A stretch of DNA of 64,000 nucleotides, taken from Acholoe squamosa. Lineage: Eukaryota > Annelida > Polychaeta > Phyllodocida > Polynoidae. Within the stretch, counting starts at the first letter, position 1, and the number at the start of each line of letters is the position of its first letter. Both the position numbers and the translations under genes were made by a program. The notes beneath the pieces were generated by a model. That model was not told the origin of the DNA. It made no database searches and was given only the letters and a program-made list of their open reading frames with translations. The stretch covers positions 2,931,174-2,995,173 of the forward strand of contig OX439045.1 in the NCBI GenBank assembly GCA_949317995.1, given 5' to 3'. This document shows positions 24,028-34,447 of this stretch, piece by piece.

Positions 24028-26955
24028 TGACTCATTCATTTATATTGCCATTTGTTGATTTATCATGATTTTTCAAAAAGTAATTTCTTGGTCATTGGCA
24101 TATGTAAAGAACTACTCAGGTAGAAACTTAGACATTCAGGGTGACTGGTCCCACACACTACCACCACCTAGTGTCCGATTATTGAAGTAATTACACCTAG
24201 GCATGGGGCACTTGGGGGACTGTGTATGTGCTATAGGTAGGTTCACCTTAATTAAGTTGAGTGAGGAGCTTTAGTCAATCACCTTTTAATTGAGTACAGA
24301 GGTATGATGGTGTTGAATCAACTGGTAGAGTTTATGCTAGTTAGGTGATTGGTTGATTCACCCAAATCCTTTTTATGCTCACTAGAGGGGTGGTAAAGTT
24401 CAGTGATATTAGTGAATCAAGCTGGACTACCCTCATCCTATGCACCACCTGCCGGTCTATTGTAGAGTCATTTCACCAGAATCATGAATGCCATGAGTTT
24501 TAATATATTATTTAAACATCCCTGGTGCCCAACTTCGATCAGGCCTTTAATTTGGAACTGACATCATTCTACTAATATTGATCTGCTCAATCAAATGGCA
24601 GGGGTCCATGATGGGCCAAGGATACCCTTTGTTCAATACTTTGCAAAAGCTGTCACTTTTAAACACATTATAATAGGAAATGTTTATCATTAACCTGGAA
24701 ATCCAAATGCTGTAATAAAATGAATTCATCATTATCATAGTATCATATTCTGCAAACAGCTGGGAATATATGGAGTAGTGATTGATTTAGTGCTAATTCA
24801 CCAGATCCAATGTTCAGTGGCTGGCCCAGAAAAGTCGTTCCACCATACAGAGGGTGGAAGTCATTGAGGTTTACACCACAAAAGCATCCACTTTGATTGT
24901 AAAGACAATTACAAATGTACCCTAATATGAGGCTCCTGAACTACTACTAATGGTATAGCAGACAAAAGTTTGAACTGAAGTAGAATAGAGCTAGGACACT
25001 GTGACACAAACGGCTGCCGGACTGTGGCCAATGATTACCCTACCTACTGACAGGCTTTGACTAGTGTTTAGTACACCTTGAGAATTAGGACCAGCCATTC
25101 ATCCGCGCATTCATCCACAGCACACAGGCTCCCTCTATAGGAAATCAGACATACCTGATTTATTACTAGGACAGAATTAAATACGCACTGATAGAGGGCA
25201 TAAGTTTTCTTTGTTTTGGAGCAGAAATATTTCATATAATCACATGGTTCTAGTGATTAATGAGAAACCCCAAATTTGATACTCAGGTAGCGGACATGCC
25301 AACTTTAACAGGGTTGGAGCTGAGCCAGTTTGGACATAATCTTTTATTGTGTTTTTCTTATTTTGACCCACATCATAAGTTATTCCATGAATATGCAATT
25401 GGGTCCCAGCACCATTCCTGCAGGCTATGCCTCATACATGAAGGTTTTGATGAGCCTTCATATAGGGAACTTCTAGAGTTTTATAAATAAGCAAAATGTT
25501 CACGACCATGGAATATATTTGCATCGTATTCACCGAGGTTAGACTGTCCGCATTCAACGACGCCTTATAGGTGGAGTTGAATATGGACAGGCCTCACCAA
25601 GGTGAATGCGATGCAAAAATGTTCTATTGGAGTGAACATTTGCATTTATGTCATGGCCTATGGGGTTAATTTGCTTTTAGATAAAGAAAAACAGCTCAGC
25701 TCCATTCAAAATCCAAGTGTCCCCCAGTCCTCTACTTCCTCAACCCCACTATTCCCCATGCAAGACCAGGAGCATGTTGCTCCTATGGTAAAAAGAGCTG
25801 TCAGTAGGTACCCTCTTTTCAAAAGAAAAGAGGGTACTCTGCTTCACCATTCAACTTGCACTCACCACATTAGTCTGAAAAGTCACCTGCCTTGTTTAAA
25901 ACAGAGAGAGCTGCATTATCAGGTACCTTCTCATGTCACACACTTTATAGTATATTATACTGACTGAATTCTCCCAACTAGGTACCTACTCAAATCCCCC
26001 TTTTTTAGCACCGTACTTGAATGGTCACTTGTGGGCAACAAAAGGGCAAAGTTATAGCTACATGAAAAGAAAGGACTGGAAACAAGGGCACTTTTAGCCA
26101 GCTCTTCCTTTTACTATAGGAGCAACACCCTCCAGCAATTGCACACAAAGTGTCCCCCAGTCCTCTACTTCCTCAACCCGACTATTCTCCATGCAAGACC
26201 AGTAAGGTTCCCCACCCCTCCCTGCTCACAGGTCATACAGTCTTGCAGATTTTATTGTTCTGCCTGGACTGATTTTGGCAGGACAAAATACCCCAAAATT
26301 ATAATTGCTAGGAAGCAAATGAAGAAAAACTAAAGAAAAATAAAGAATTAACTCACTACTTCAGTCAGGTAACTCTTTAATCCTTAATAAACAAACAGGA
26401 ATGCCTTTTGTGTTAGGCGGTGGAAACCTTCATAACGGTTGATTTGGAAGCTGTAAAACCCAAAATGTAGCCTAAGGTCCCAAGATTACAACCAGATATT
26501 CAGTCTGGCACACTGGCAATTTCAGCTGACCCAGCAGTGATTCTGCCAGAGATTCTGCCGGCAACGACAAGTTTTCGTATGGATTGCTTCAAGAAACTCT
26601 TTTGCATAAGTTGACAGATGGACCGATAGACAAAATTTGAAATTACCTTTGCCTCAGCGTTTTCATTTGAACTGTACATAATTCATTATACACTTCTTGA
26701 GATATCACCTATCACACGCTGTTTTACATAAGTCAGCAGATTGGCATTACCAATTTTTATTTTGCAAATAATGTTTGATTTTTCATTTTACATCCAGTTT
26801 TGAAAACTGATTTCCTTTTCCTTCAAAGCACAAGCATAAGCCGATGAAGATCTATAGATTTACTGTATAACTTATGACCAAATATAAGCCACACCCTGAC
26901 ATTGTGGTTAGGCTATAAGCCTCAGCACATAGTGTGTACATAATGTGACAATATT
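24028..26955. other. Gene-free stretch with foldback and direct repeat
   Basis: No gene supported. A foldback lies at 25519-25618 with imperfect 40-bp arms. A direct repeat of about 60 bp (GTGTCCCCCAGTCCTCTACT...CCATGCAAGACCAG) occurs at 25708 and 26149. A hairpin (AGTACCCTCTTTTC/GAAAAGAGGGTACT) lies at 25806-25839. Open frames here show no domain. Confidence 0.55.
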
Positions 26956-27893
26956 GATTGTATCAATTATGTATGGAATTCTGTTGGTTCATGTAATAAA
27001 TTATTTGGTAATTTGGATAACCTATGTAGTTTAGGTATCACCCCTGTTACTGTTGACCCGCGCACGGACGGAGGTGCTCGGGTGGAGGTGACTCTGGGTG
27101 GTGACGACAAATGGGGAAATTTACCAAATTCTGTCAGACTCAGTACAGATAGGGATACTGTAACGGAATTCTCAAGTAGATTTAATGTTGATGTTCCTAT
27201 TTGTTGTGTAGATGTAGCCCCTGGCATTGTCGTACTTGTGTTTAAAGAGCGTAGTGAAAAAATCTGTCACTGTGTTTATGTGTTGGAATCTGTCGTTACA
27301 CAAGTTAACCTTGCGCCTTTGCATGTAAATTACCGTAATCTCCCGCGTAGAAGACACGCTGCGCATAGAAGACGCACCCCCAATTTAGCACATGCATTTT
27401 CGTGTATAAGACGCACATTTTAATTCTGAAATTTGTAAGATTAGTACATTTCTATAGAAAAATTACCCCTCGTATAAGACGCCCCCCCAACTTGTAAAAA
27501 TCCTATAAGACTCCCCAGCATTTTGTTTGGCGTAGAGGACGCGTCTTATACGCGAGAGATTACGGTACTGGAATTTGGCGATCTAGCAACTGACAGTGAC
27601 TGGTATGTCTTAACTGGTATATACAGAGGGTTTAGGATTATTGATCATGGATGCCCATCTATGTACAATTGTGAGAATTATGCTTCTTTAACAAGCAGTG
27701 CCTTTTGCTCAGAAATGACTGAACGGGTAATTAGTGAACTCTCGGAAGTCAGGAAAGTGGAATTACGCCCAACATGCTCTGGGTGGTGTATTAAAATCCA
27801 ACAACAACTTACGCCCTGTTACTGACTGTTCTATGCCTGAGCATATCAATATCAACTGTTACACAGAAGATTCATGTGAAAAATTTCATTATC
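26956..27893 (+). pseudogene. DIRS-like retroelement, 5' part of pol
   Basis: Two coding-like segments (27013-27332 and 27566-27893), separated by a MITE, lead directly into the DIRS-like RT that resumes at 34452. Recognisable blocks are LTGIYRGFRIID, NYASLTSSAFCSEMTERVI and NNLRPVTDCSMPEHIN, the last being the LRPV-D-S-P entry to the RT palm. A frameshift lies near 27770. The 5' terminal repeat of the element is not seen. The reading frame is broken by the Gypsy insertion at 27898. Confidence 0.72.
27333..27565. mobile_element. TA-flanked MITE (CCGTAATCTC family), short 233-bp variant
   Basis: Left TIR CCGTAATCTCCCGCGTAGAA, right TIR ending GAGATTACGG, TA on both sides (27331-27332, 27566-27567). 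Subterminal repeats GAAGACGC/TAAGACGC. Exactly the same length and structure as the copy at 35866-36098. Inserted in the DIRS-like element. Confidence 0.92.
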
Positions 27894-27897
27894 ATTC

Positions 27898-28547
27898 TGT
27901 CAATGGACCATTCTGGGTATTATTATTATTTTTCATATTTACTAATTTCTTCGCCATATAAAACCCAAGCTCTGCTCACGATCCATACTCAACAATGTCC
28001 CGCATTCCTCAACAGGAACCAGGATCCTTTAGTCACCACAAACACATTTCCTCCATGAGGCTCTGTGACATAATGTAGACGGATGTAATAACATTCCAAT
28101 CATATCTACACCCAGACAGCCCCGCTGGAGGATGTGGGGTCCACCTGTGATGCCATATTTGGAATGAGAGAATATTTCACAATCTCCTCTCAATCCTCAT
28201 CAATATGATTAACACACAGGTGGCAATCTCTCCCTATGACACGTGTCCCTATTTCATTGAGCCACGTGTATAGAATATTTCACAACACTGCCAGCTGCTC
28301 AAGTCCTTCATATAAAAGGCAGCTTGAGCAGCTCCCAATCATCTCTCCCAACTTACACCTTACACCTATACCTAGAACCTATGACAGGTTGAGCTATAGG
28401 ATCAGAGGCAGAGCTTAGATCTTGGCGAGTGTTATCATTGTTACCACCTTTATGAAACACTCATGTCAGCTATGCAATAAAAGGATCAACTGAACTTCCC
28501 TGGATTCCGTGTACATTCACTTCACCACATGTAACCGTCCGTTGACA
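27898..28547 (+). mobile_element. 5' LTR of the inserted Gypsy element
   Basis: TGTCAATGGACC...CCGTTGACA, 650 bp, with TGTCAA/TTGACA inverted ends. I found only one difference from the 3' LTR (C at 27952 against T). Target duplication ATTC lies at 27894-27897. Features: TATAAAA at 28311 within the loop of an 11-bp inverted repeat (AGCTGCTCAAG 28293 / CTTGAGCAGCT 28323), and AATAAA near 28476. Confidence 0.95.
28311..28317 (+). promoter_or_regulatory. LTR TATA box within a hairpin loop
   Basis: TATAAAA sits between AGCTGCTCAAG (28293-28303) and CTTGAGCAGCT (28323-28333). The 3' LTR has the identical arrangement. The solo LTR and the minus LTR keep the arms, with a changed TATA-like centre. 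Confidence 0.7.
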
Positions 28548-28599
28548 CGATGGTGGATGAACCCTCCAAGAATATCCTACTACCAACCTCTCATTAAAC

Positions 28600-28860
28600 A
28601 TGAGCAATAGTGAGACATCACCTAAGGAGCCAGCTTCAAAACAATGCACCTTTACATCACCTGGGCTAGACGCGCCCAACCAATCCACAAGTGATACTAC
28701 ACACCACTTCCAGAGGCAGACTTCATCACCTGACGCCTTCAAAATGACCCAGCTATACCCACCCGACACCCCAAGGAACACCACCCCTGGTAGGAGCTAT
28801 ACAGCGCCACAACCTGACGCCAACAGCGACAGCCCCAGGAACAGTCACAATAATTAGGAT
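28600..28860 (+). pseudogene. gag N-terminal remnant
   Basis: Starts MSNSETSPKEPASKQ, matching the start of the 500-residue gag ORF of the minus copy (MSNSETSPKEPASEQ at 55362) for about 50 residues before diverging through deletions. Pro/Ser/Thr-rich. Frame lost by 28860. Confidence 0.85.
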
Positions 28861-29121
28861 TCAGGGAACGGAACTACAGCACCTATAGTCCCCGACCCCC
28901 ACCCTACAGGAACTGACCACATGACCGCCCACCACTACTCCTGCTCCTACTACTGAAGCAGAAGTTAACTCTCAATTGACTCTCACACCTCCAGGACTCT
29001 TGCACTGACGATGTAAAGCGCAGCCAGGATACCTCGATTCTGGAGCCTAAAAGCAAGTCTGGTCAATATGGACAGCAAGGTAAGGCCATTTTCGTTGATA
29101 CAGAATTGACTAAGAGTGCAG

Positions 29122-29290
29122 TATCTGTTAACATGGACAACCACTTGTATAGAGCTCTCGTTGATTCTGGCGCCTCCTTGTTTTTATTAACCAGAAATGG
29201 TTGATAGAATAGCAAGCACACATTTTGAAATATGTTAGGAACCTTAGACTCACAGTGTTACTGGCTGATAAAACCCTTCTCCTCCAAAAG
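29122..29290 (+). pseudogene. Retroelement aspartic protease remnant
   Basis: Contains YRALVDSGAS, the catalytic D-S/T-G box of retropepsins, with the same lead-in (NxDNHLYRAL) as the minus copy at about 52570. Truncated within 60 residues by a stop and by the internal deletion that removed RT and integrase. Confidence 0.8.
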
Positions 29291-30206
29291 CATCCTACAA
29301 TGTCTATATTCAGAGTATAGGCACCCCCCCCCCACCTCTCCCCAAAACACCCCCCCTGCCCCCACCCCAGCCCTACACCCCAATCTATTATTTCTAACAA
29401 ACTCACCCATGGTAACCTCCTTACCACCCTTAAAACAGACATACATAGAACCACTTAGACACTATAGGCATATTTTCTTCGTGTAATAGATGTTCCCTCT
29501 CCATTTCCCATATATTATTTCAATGGAGAGTACTCATTAGAACCACCAAATTCAGGTTTTTTTTTATGTTTTATTTTTCCACAAATTCCATTTATCCCCT
29601 CCAAAATATCAAACCTTAGTACCACAACTAAGTGGGTGACATTGCCAAAAATTTCATTTAATTTTCTGAAGGCTCAGGCAGCCGTAAACTGGATGATCTG
29701 GTTGGCATGCCACATAAATTACCCACGGTCACAGCGTACGCTCGGTTTGTGTCCCATTAAATTGGGGCATGCATGCGCCGGTTTGTTACAAGCTCAGGGC
29801 TCCTCTATACCCTAAGGTATTACCAAATGACGGCCTACTGTAGGAGCGCAGTTCTCTAGCATCCTGATCCGTGTTTATGCCTCTGTTTACCATTGGTACT
29901 GGAATGTTTGGTGAGACACTTAATCAAATAATTCAGCACAGTTCCCTGCTGTGTTATCAGAACAGGAACAAGTGCACCCCGGCAGGCTGACTTATCTCAG
30001 CACCACAACCATCAACCCCCCCTTTCATAACTACAATATTCAGATCATCCAATGATCATCCGCACCCCATAAAGGTCCATTAAATTTGCATATCACGCTG
30101 ATCAGGTGTATGCAAACAAACCAATAGCTAGGCCCCGTGCCATATATGGGTGAGACATACCTTATCGGGAGGCATGTAATGAGGAATTAGCCAACCTCAT
30201 GAAGTA
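29291..30206 (+). other. Post-integrase spacer of the Gypsy element
   Basis: A C-rich tract (29322-29390) is followed, from about 29560, by sequence matching the minus copy just after its integrase (reverse strand, about 47600-46790): GACATTGCCAAAAATTTCAT, GGTTGGCATGCCACATAAAT, GCGCCGGTTTGTTACAAGCT, GTGCCATATATGGGTGAGAC. It carries no ORF in either copy, yet is well conserved, as expected for a regulatory region ahead of the internal promoter. Confidence 0.6.
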
Positions 30207-30214
30207 CTTATAAG
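30207..30214 (+). promoter_or_regulatory. Internal TATA box of the Gypsy element
   Basis: CTTATAAG lies 68 bp before the start codon of the small CxxCH gene. The minus copy has the identical octamer at 46776-46783, 65 bp before the corresponding start. Flanks are also conserved (CTCATGAAGT.CTTATAAGCCTCAC). Confidence 0.6.
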
Positions 30215-30281
30215 CCTCACCCTACCCCCATCTTTCCCATATCCCAAACAATATACCAAACTTACCAAACCCAGTTACCAT

Positions 30282-30697
30282 ATGGAGCAAGTATCCGGAG
30301 ACCACAGGGCCAAATGCCGAAGCTGCCATGCAACCAGCCCAGGTAGGTTTTTGTCTTATGTGTCCATTAGTAGCGTCATCAATCGTTCTAGCATGACAAT
30401 GATGGATTATGCCATCATGTGACCCAGATACCCATTACATGCCAATGGTAGTGTGCGCCCAGAGTGCTTTGTAAAATGTGATAGTTGAATTCGCAGTCCA
30501 CTTCATGCCTTTCTACGACGGCCTGACCACTTTAGATCTTACTTATCAATCTTTTGGCAACACCCCACCCACCCCACCCACCCCACACACAACCCATACT
30601 ACCTCAAATTACCCATTTATTTAATACTAATTTTTAAGCCTTAAAGCACCAAAGTCATATGGACTCAACCCAGGGTGGCCCATCCATAGCCTTCTAG
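30282..30697 (+). CDS. Small two-exon accessory gene (CxxCH protein), copy A
   Basis: Exon 1 30282-30342 ends at a GTAGGT donor. Exon 2 30639-30697 follows TTTTTAAG. The joined frame is 39 residues with TAG at 30695. It contains KCRSCHATSPG, a CxxCH pair that could bind metal. The minus copy has the same start, donor, acceptor, C-x-x-C-H motif and stop. No known family recognised. It may be a regulator expressed from the internal promoter. Too short to be certain, but agreement between two diverged copies is good evidence. Confidence 0.6.
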
Positions 30698-30724
30698 GCC
30701 CACATGGCAAATAAAAGCAAGGCC

Positions 30725-30865
30725 ATGTATCTGTTTGGCAAGCTGTTCATTGTTATCAAGCCAAACGCCCCCACCACTGTATTGAACCATCTTAGCTCAC
30801 TAATCACTAAAAACCCTTACAAAAGAGTCAGGGTAAAAATACATCAATTACTAGCCATAGATTAA
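30725..30865 (+). pseudogene. Accessory ORF 2 remnant, copy A
   Basis: A 46-residue frame starting MYLFGK, 28 bases after the CxxCH gene stop. It corresponds in position and weakly in sequence to the 136-residue ORF at 46277-45867 of the minus copy, which starts MDLFEI. It stops early, so it is probably truncated. Confidence 0.5.
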
Positions 30866-31088
30866 CCTGACAAGCTAGTCTATTTTAGAAATTATGCCTA
30901 CCAGTGTCCTACTAGCAACTCACCCCAAACAACAGACCCCCCGAAATTTTGTATAAAACCTTTCATTTTTCCAACCCAAAATTCCCAAAATTCACCGCGC
31001 CCCACACCCCACCCTTTTCTCCCACACAAAACCAAGCCCCCCCCATTCAACCACCCAAGCCCCATTTCCCCCCCGAATAAAAATTCGT

Positions 31089-31400
31089 ATGAGTCACTAT
31101 TGCAGTAGAGTACATGTGCACTGGCAAATCAAAACAAACCGTTTTGCCAGTATACCCGTAACCATAACAACGGGGGAATTACCCACTTTATTTATAGAAC
31201 AGGTGTCCCCACGCTGTAATAGTGAATGCCCGGCGAGTTTAGCCACGGCATCGTCCCCCGATCCAGGAGAGCATACCAGATAGAAGGCTCGGGCCCAAAC
31301 GGCGGCAAGCATATGGGGATCTGCTAAACCCCAAGAAGCCCAGTGTCCCAACTATCTATATATGTTTAAACTCAACCTGGCTGAGAGGGCCACATACATA
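31089..31400 (+). pseudogene. env-like remnant
   Basis: About 40 residues around RVHVHWQ match the env-like ORF of the minus copy (KRRVHVHWQNQNK, near 44590). A second fragment at 31351-31410 (LAERATYIVNG) matches the C-terminus of the 43709-42804 ORF (LAERAIDTVN). Most of the env region between is deleted. Not functional. Confidence 0.75.
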
Positions 31401-32025
31401 GTCAATGGTAGGTAAAATTTCGACTCACCATTCCAACATGGCCGGCTTCGGTTCATGATGGAAACTACCATCCCACCTCACTAACTACCAGCCACCCCCA
31501 CAATCATATAACTTAAAACTGTCCCAAGGTTATACCCAAATGTCAGTAGTGTTTGGAAGGTACCATCACACTTATGTGGGGATGGCAGGTAGCCCCCACA
31601 CATACGCCGCAAAGACGCTTATGTGGGGATCGCCCCCCCATCTAGCCTACCCTTCTCCCCCCCCCCGCCCCACACTGAACCCCCCAGCCTCCGCAAGACG
31701 CCCAAAACCACACCCTTACACAGCCATCATCAAACATAATGAGCTAAACAACATCATAGCCAAGGCTAAGCCTAACTAATACAATAGACCAGCCTACACT
31801 AATGTTCTTCAGTATTGGCACCGGCTGCAGCGTCTGGTCCGCAACTTTCGCGCCATACGCGGCAGCCCAGCGCCATCTTGGTTTCGTTTTAGTTACCGAA
31901 ACTGACGGACATCACGGCCGTCACCATGACTACCATCGGTCATGTGACATCCGCACATGGCACCTCTACCACAACAACAACATTAGCACATGTTCAGACT
32001 TTAACTTGCTCAGATCGGACTTACC

Positions 32026-32267
32026 TCAGTAGCCATTCGGCATACCCCCGGGCGGGACAATTATCCACTGGATCTGTGTGATGCTAAAACACAATCCAAG
32101 AAGTAGATTAGACCAAAATGTCCCATGTCTCGACCCTCAAAATTGTCAAAAATTCAAGTATCACCCCTTTGTGTATCAAAATATACTTACAATCCGCCCG
32201 TCATGGTGATCACTACGTGTAGGATCGTGCCGTTAGGCAAAACGATGTCCACCTCGTAGACCTCCAT
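32026..32267 (-). CDS. Small two-exon antisense gene, copy A
   Basis: On the strand opposite to env: TATAAAA at 32307-32301, ATG at 32267, exon 1 32267-32191 with donor GTAAGT, exon 2 32083-32026 after TGTTTTAG, TGA at 32028. The joined frame is 44 residues, starting MEVYEV and containing VLPNGTILHVVIT. The minus copy carries the counterpart on the plus strand at 41965. TATA-to-ATG distance, exon 1 length (77 versus 80 nt) and donor agree. The function is unknown. A transcript from here would run antisense to env and the accessory genes. Confidence 0.55.
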
Positions 32268-32300
32268 GATTATGTAACATTATAACATCACACCCCCCCC

Positions 32301-32307
32301 TTTTATA
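32301..32307 (-). promoter_or_regulatory. TATA box of the antisense gene, copy A
   Basis: TATAAAA on the minus strand, 34 bases upstream of the antisense start codon. The other copy has TATAAA (41922) at 38 bases. Confidence 0.5.
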
Positions 32308-33797
32308 GCAGCCCGAATCAAAATTTTGGCGACACAGGAAAGAAATTTTTTTTTTCTCGCCCCCCCCCATTTCGGCCCAAAAATTTAAATTTCCCTTCAA
32401 TCAGCATCAACAGAGTTCTTTTTAGGATATTTGAGACAGGTAGGAGTCGACCTGAGCAGGTCATACCTACATTAATCCCCATAACTTATCTGATTTTTCG
32501 CCATTACGGTGCAGCGCCAGCTCGCTACTACCACCTGGTGGAATTTAGATAAACTAACCATAGCGTCCCTGGATACAGGACCCGCGCTAAACCAATAAAT
32601 CAATTGAGCTCTGTACTTAGGTTTTGTACGTTAACAAAATGATATTGATCTCACGTCCTTTTTCTGTATTGACCGTGGCCTGTCTGCAACCCATGACAGA
32701 CAAACTATAGGTCGATGAATTGTCTCCTCTTCCTACTGTCTCCTCAACAAGTACAACCAACAGAGCATCGTTTCCTTCAGTGCCAGAGGCCAAACCCAAG
32801 GAGAAAGGACCAGTACCATCAAGTCCGGAAACAAGCAACACCAAAACAACATGGCAAATTATAACCAGTAGCTCGCCATGGCACTTTTCAGGCCACAAAA
32901 TGACAATATCACCATAAGGACACCAAAGCCTACTTCCCAACAGCACCCAAATTGACACTTCAAGAGACACAAATAGACATTTTCTCAAAACCAATTTTTG
33001 TATAACCATATTTTAGACCCAAATTGCTGAGACACAATTGTGACGTTGATTCATGATTTTTGATGAATTTTACGAGAGACACACCAAAATACCCTTCTGG
33101 ATTGCCTCTCTAGGTGCTACAAAATTCATCACCTTTTACCACTGTTTTTCAAGCTCAACTATGACATGTATTTATGAGTTTTAGTCAAATTAGTTATCCA
33201 TAATCAACAGGTTGTATACATCCCATTTCTGTATATTTTCATGAAAAATTACCATGTTTCTAGTCAACAGTAACACTGAATACCACCTTGACTTATACCT
33301 TATACCCGACTGTGTAGCAGACGCTACACAACTTCAGTTATGAGCCTTGGTAATGTGGAGCCAAAGACTCATCACCCTTGTGTTGATTGTTGACCCCACA
33401 ATACCAAGAATCACCAAACTTGGTTAATTTTCATCTGGATATATTTCATTGTGTATTATTGTATAAAACCAACATGTTATCAAATCAGAAAAATTTTCAT
33501 TTTCCCACGATAACATACCGGTACATATATATTTTAAGCATTGTACATATCCCGGCATTTAAAACCTGTATTTTTCATTAAGTCACTTGATCCACACAAA
33601 AACTTTATTTTTGTAATTCCATAAAGGAACCCCTTTTTTTTATACTGCATATAATGTCAAACCCATCAGGTTTTTCACAAAACCCAGTATTTGCATAATA
33701 ATACCCATAATTGTCAATGGACTTGGCAAAGCCTCATCTTTTCTACTTATTTTTCTCCCTTTACACTCGTGCAGAGACGAGTAGGAATGTGGGGATT
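32308..33797 (+). other. 3' interior of the inserted Gypsy element
   Basis: No clear gene. A Ser/Pro/Thr-rich open segment (32705-32917) has no domain. The minus copy has no clear counterpart beyond the first 100 bp. A purine-rich AGGAATGTGGGGA lies directly before the 3' LTR (33783-33795) and is the candidate polypurine tract. Confidence 0.5.
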
Positions 33798-34447
33798 TGT
33801 CAATGGACCATTCTGGGTATTATTATTATTTTTCATATTTACTAATTTCTTTGCCATATAAAACCCAAGCTCTGCTCACGATCCATACTCAACAATGTCC
33901 CGCATTCCTCAACAGGAACCAGGATCCTTTAGTCACCACAAACACATTTCCTCCATGAGGCTCTGTGACATAATGTAGACGGATGTAATAACATTCCAAT
34001 CATATCTACACCCAGACAGCCCCGCTGGAGGATGTGGGGTCCACCTGTGATGCCATATTTGGAATGAGAGAATATTTCACAATCTCCTCTCAATCCTCAT
34101 CAATATGATTAACACACAGGTGGCAATCTCTCCCTATGACACGTGTCCCTATTTCATTGAGCCACGTGTATAGAATATTTCACAACACTGCCAGCTGCTC
34201 AAGTCCTTCATATAAAAGGCAGCTTGAGCAGCTCCCAATCATCTCTCCCAACTTACACCTTACACCTATACCTAGAACCTATGACAGGTTGAGCTATAGG
34301 ATCAGAGGCAGAGCTTAGATCTTGGCGAGTGTTATCATTGTTACCACCTTTATGAAACACTCATGTCAGCTATGCAATAAAAGGATCAACTGAACTTCCC
34401 TGGATTCCGTGTACATTCACTTCACCACATGTAACCGTCCGTTGACA
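33798..34447 (+). mobile_element. 3' LTR of the inserted Gypsy element
   Basis: 650 bp, TGTCAATGG...GTTGACA, differing from the 5' LTR at one position that I could find. ATTC duplication follows at 34448-34451. The TATA hairpin and AATAAA are at positions equivalent to those in the 5' LTR. Confidence 0.95.

Larger units (their letters stand above)
27898..34447 (+). mobile_element. Gypsy-type LTR element, internally deleted, inserted in the DIRS-like RT
   Basis: The unit is bounded by 650-bp LTRs and an ATTC duplication on both sides (27894 and 34448). Removing it and one ATTC restores an open RT frame across the site, proof of insertion. Inside, remnants of gag and protease are followed, without RT or integrase, by the accessory/env block also seen in the minus-strand copy (41.9-47.3 kb). 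LTR near-identity contrasts with the eroded interior, so this is best read as a non-autonomous derivative that moved recently using another copy's proteins. Confidence 0.9.

Noticed and set aside
25260-25967. Open frames near 25.3-26.0 kb as genes
   Set aside because: No domain, the frames cross a foldback and a hairpin, and no splice or start context supports them.
28236-28418. 60-residue ORF repeated at 34136
   Set aside because: It lies entirely in the LTR, is present twice because the LTRs are identical, and is lost in the other LTR copies.
32617-33009. Minus-strand 130-residue ORF inside the Gypsy insertion
   Set aside because: No domain, no counterpart found in the other copy, and the opposite strand is equally open (Ser/Pro-rich). 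Support is too weak.
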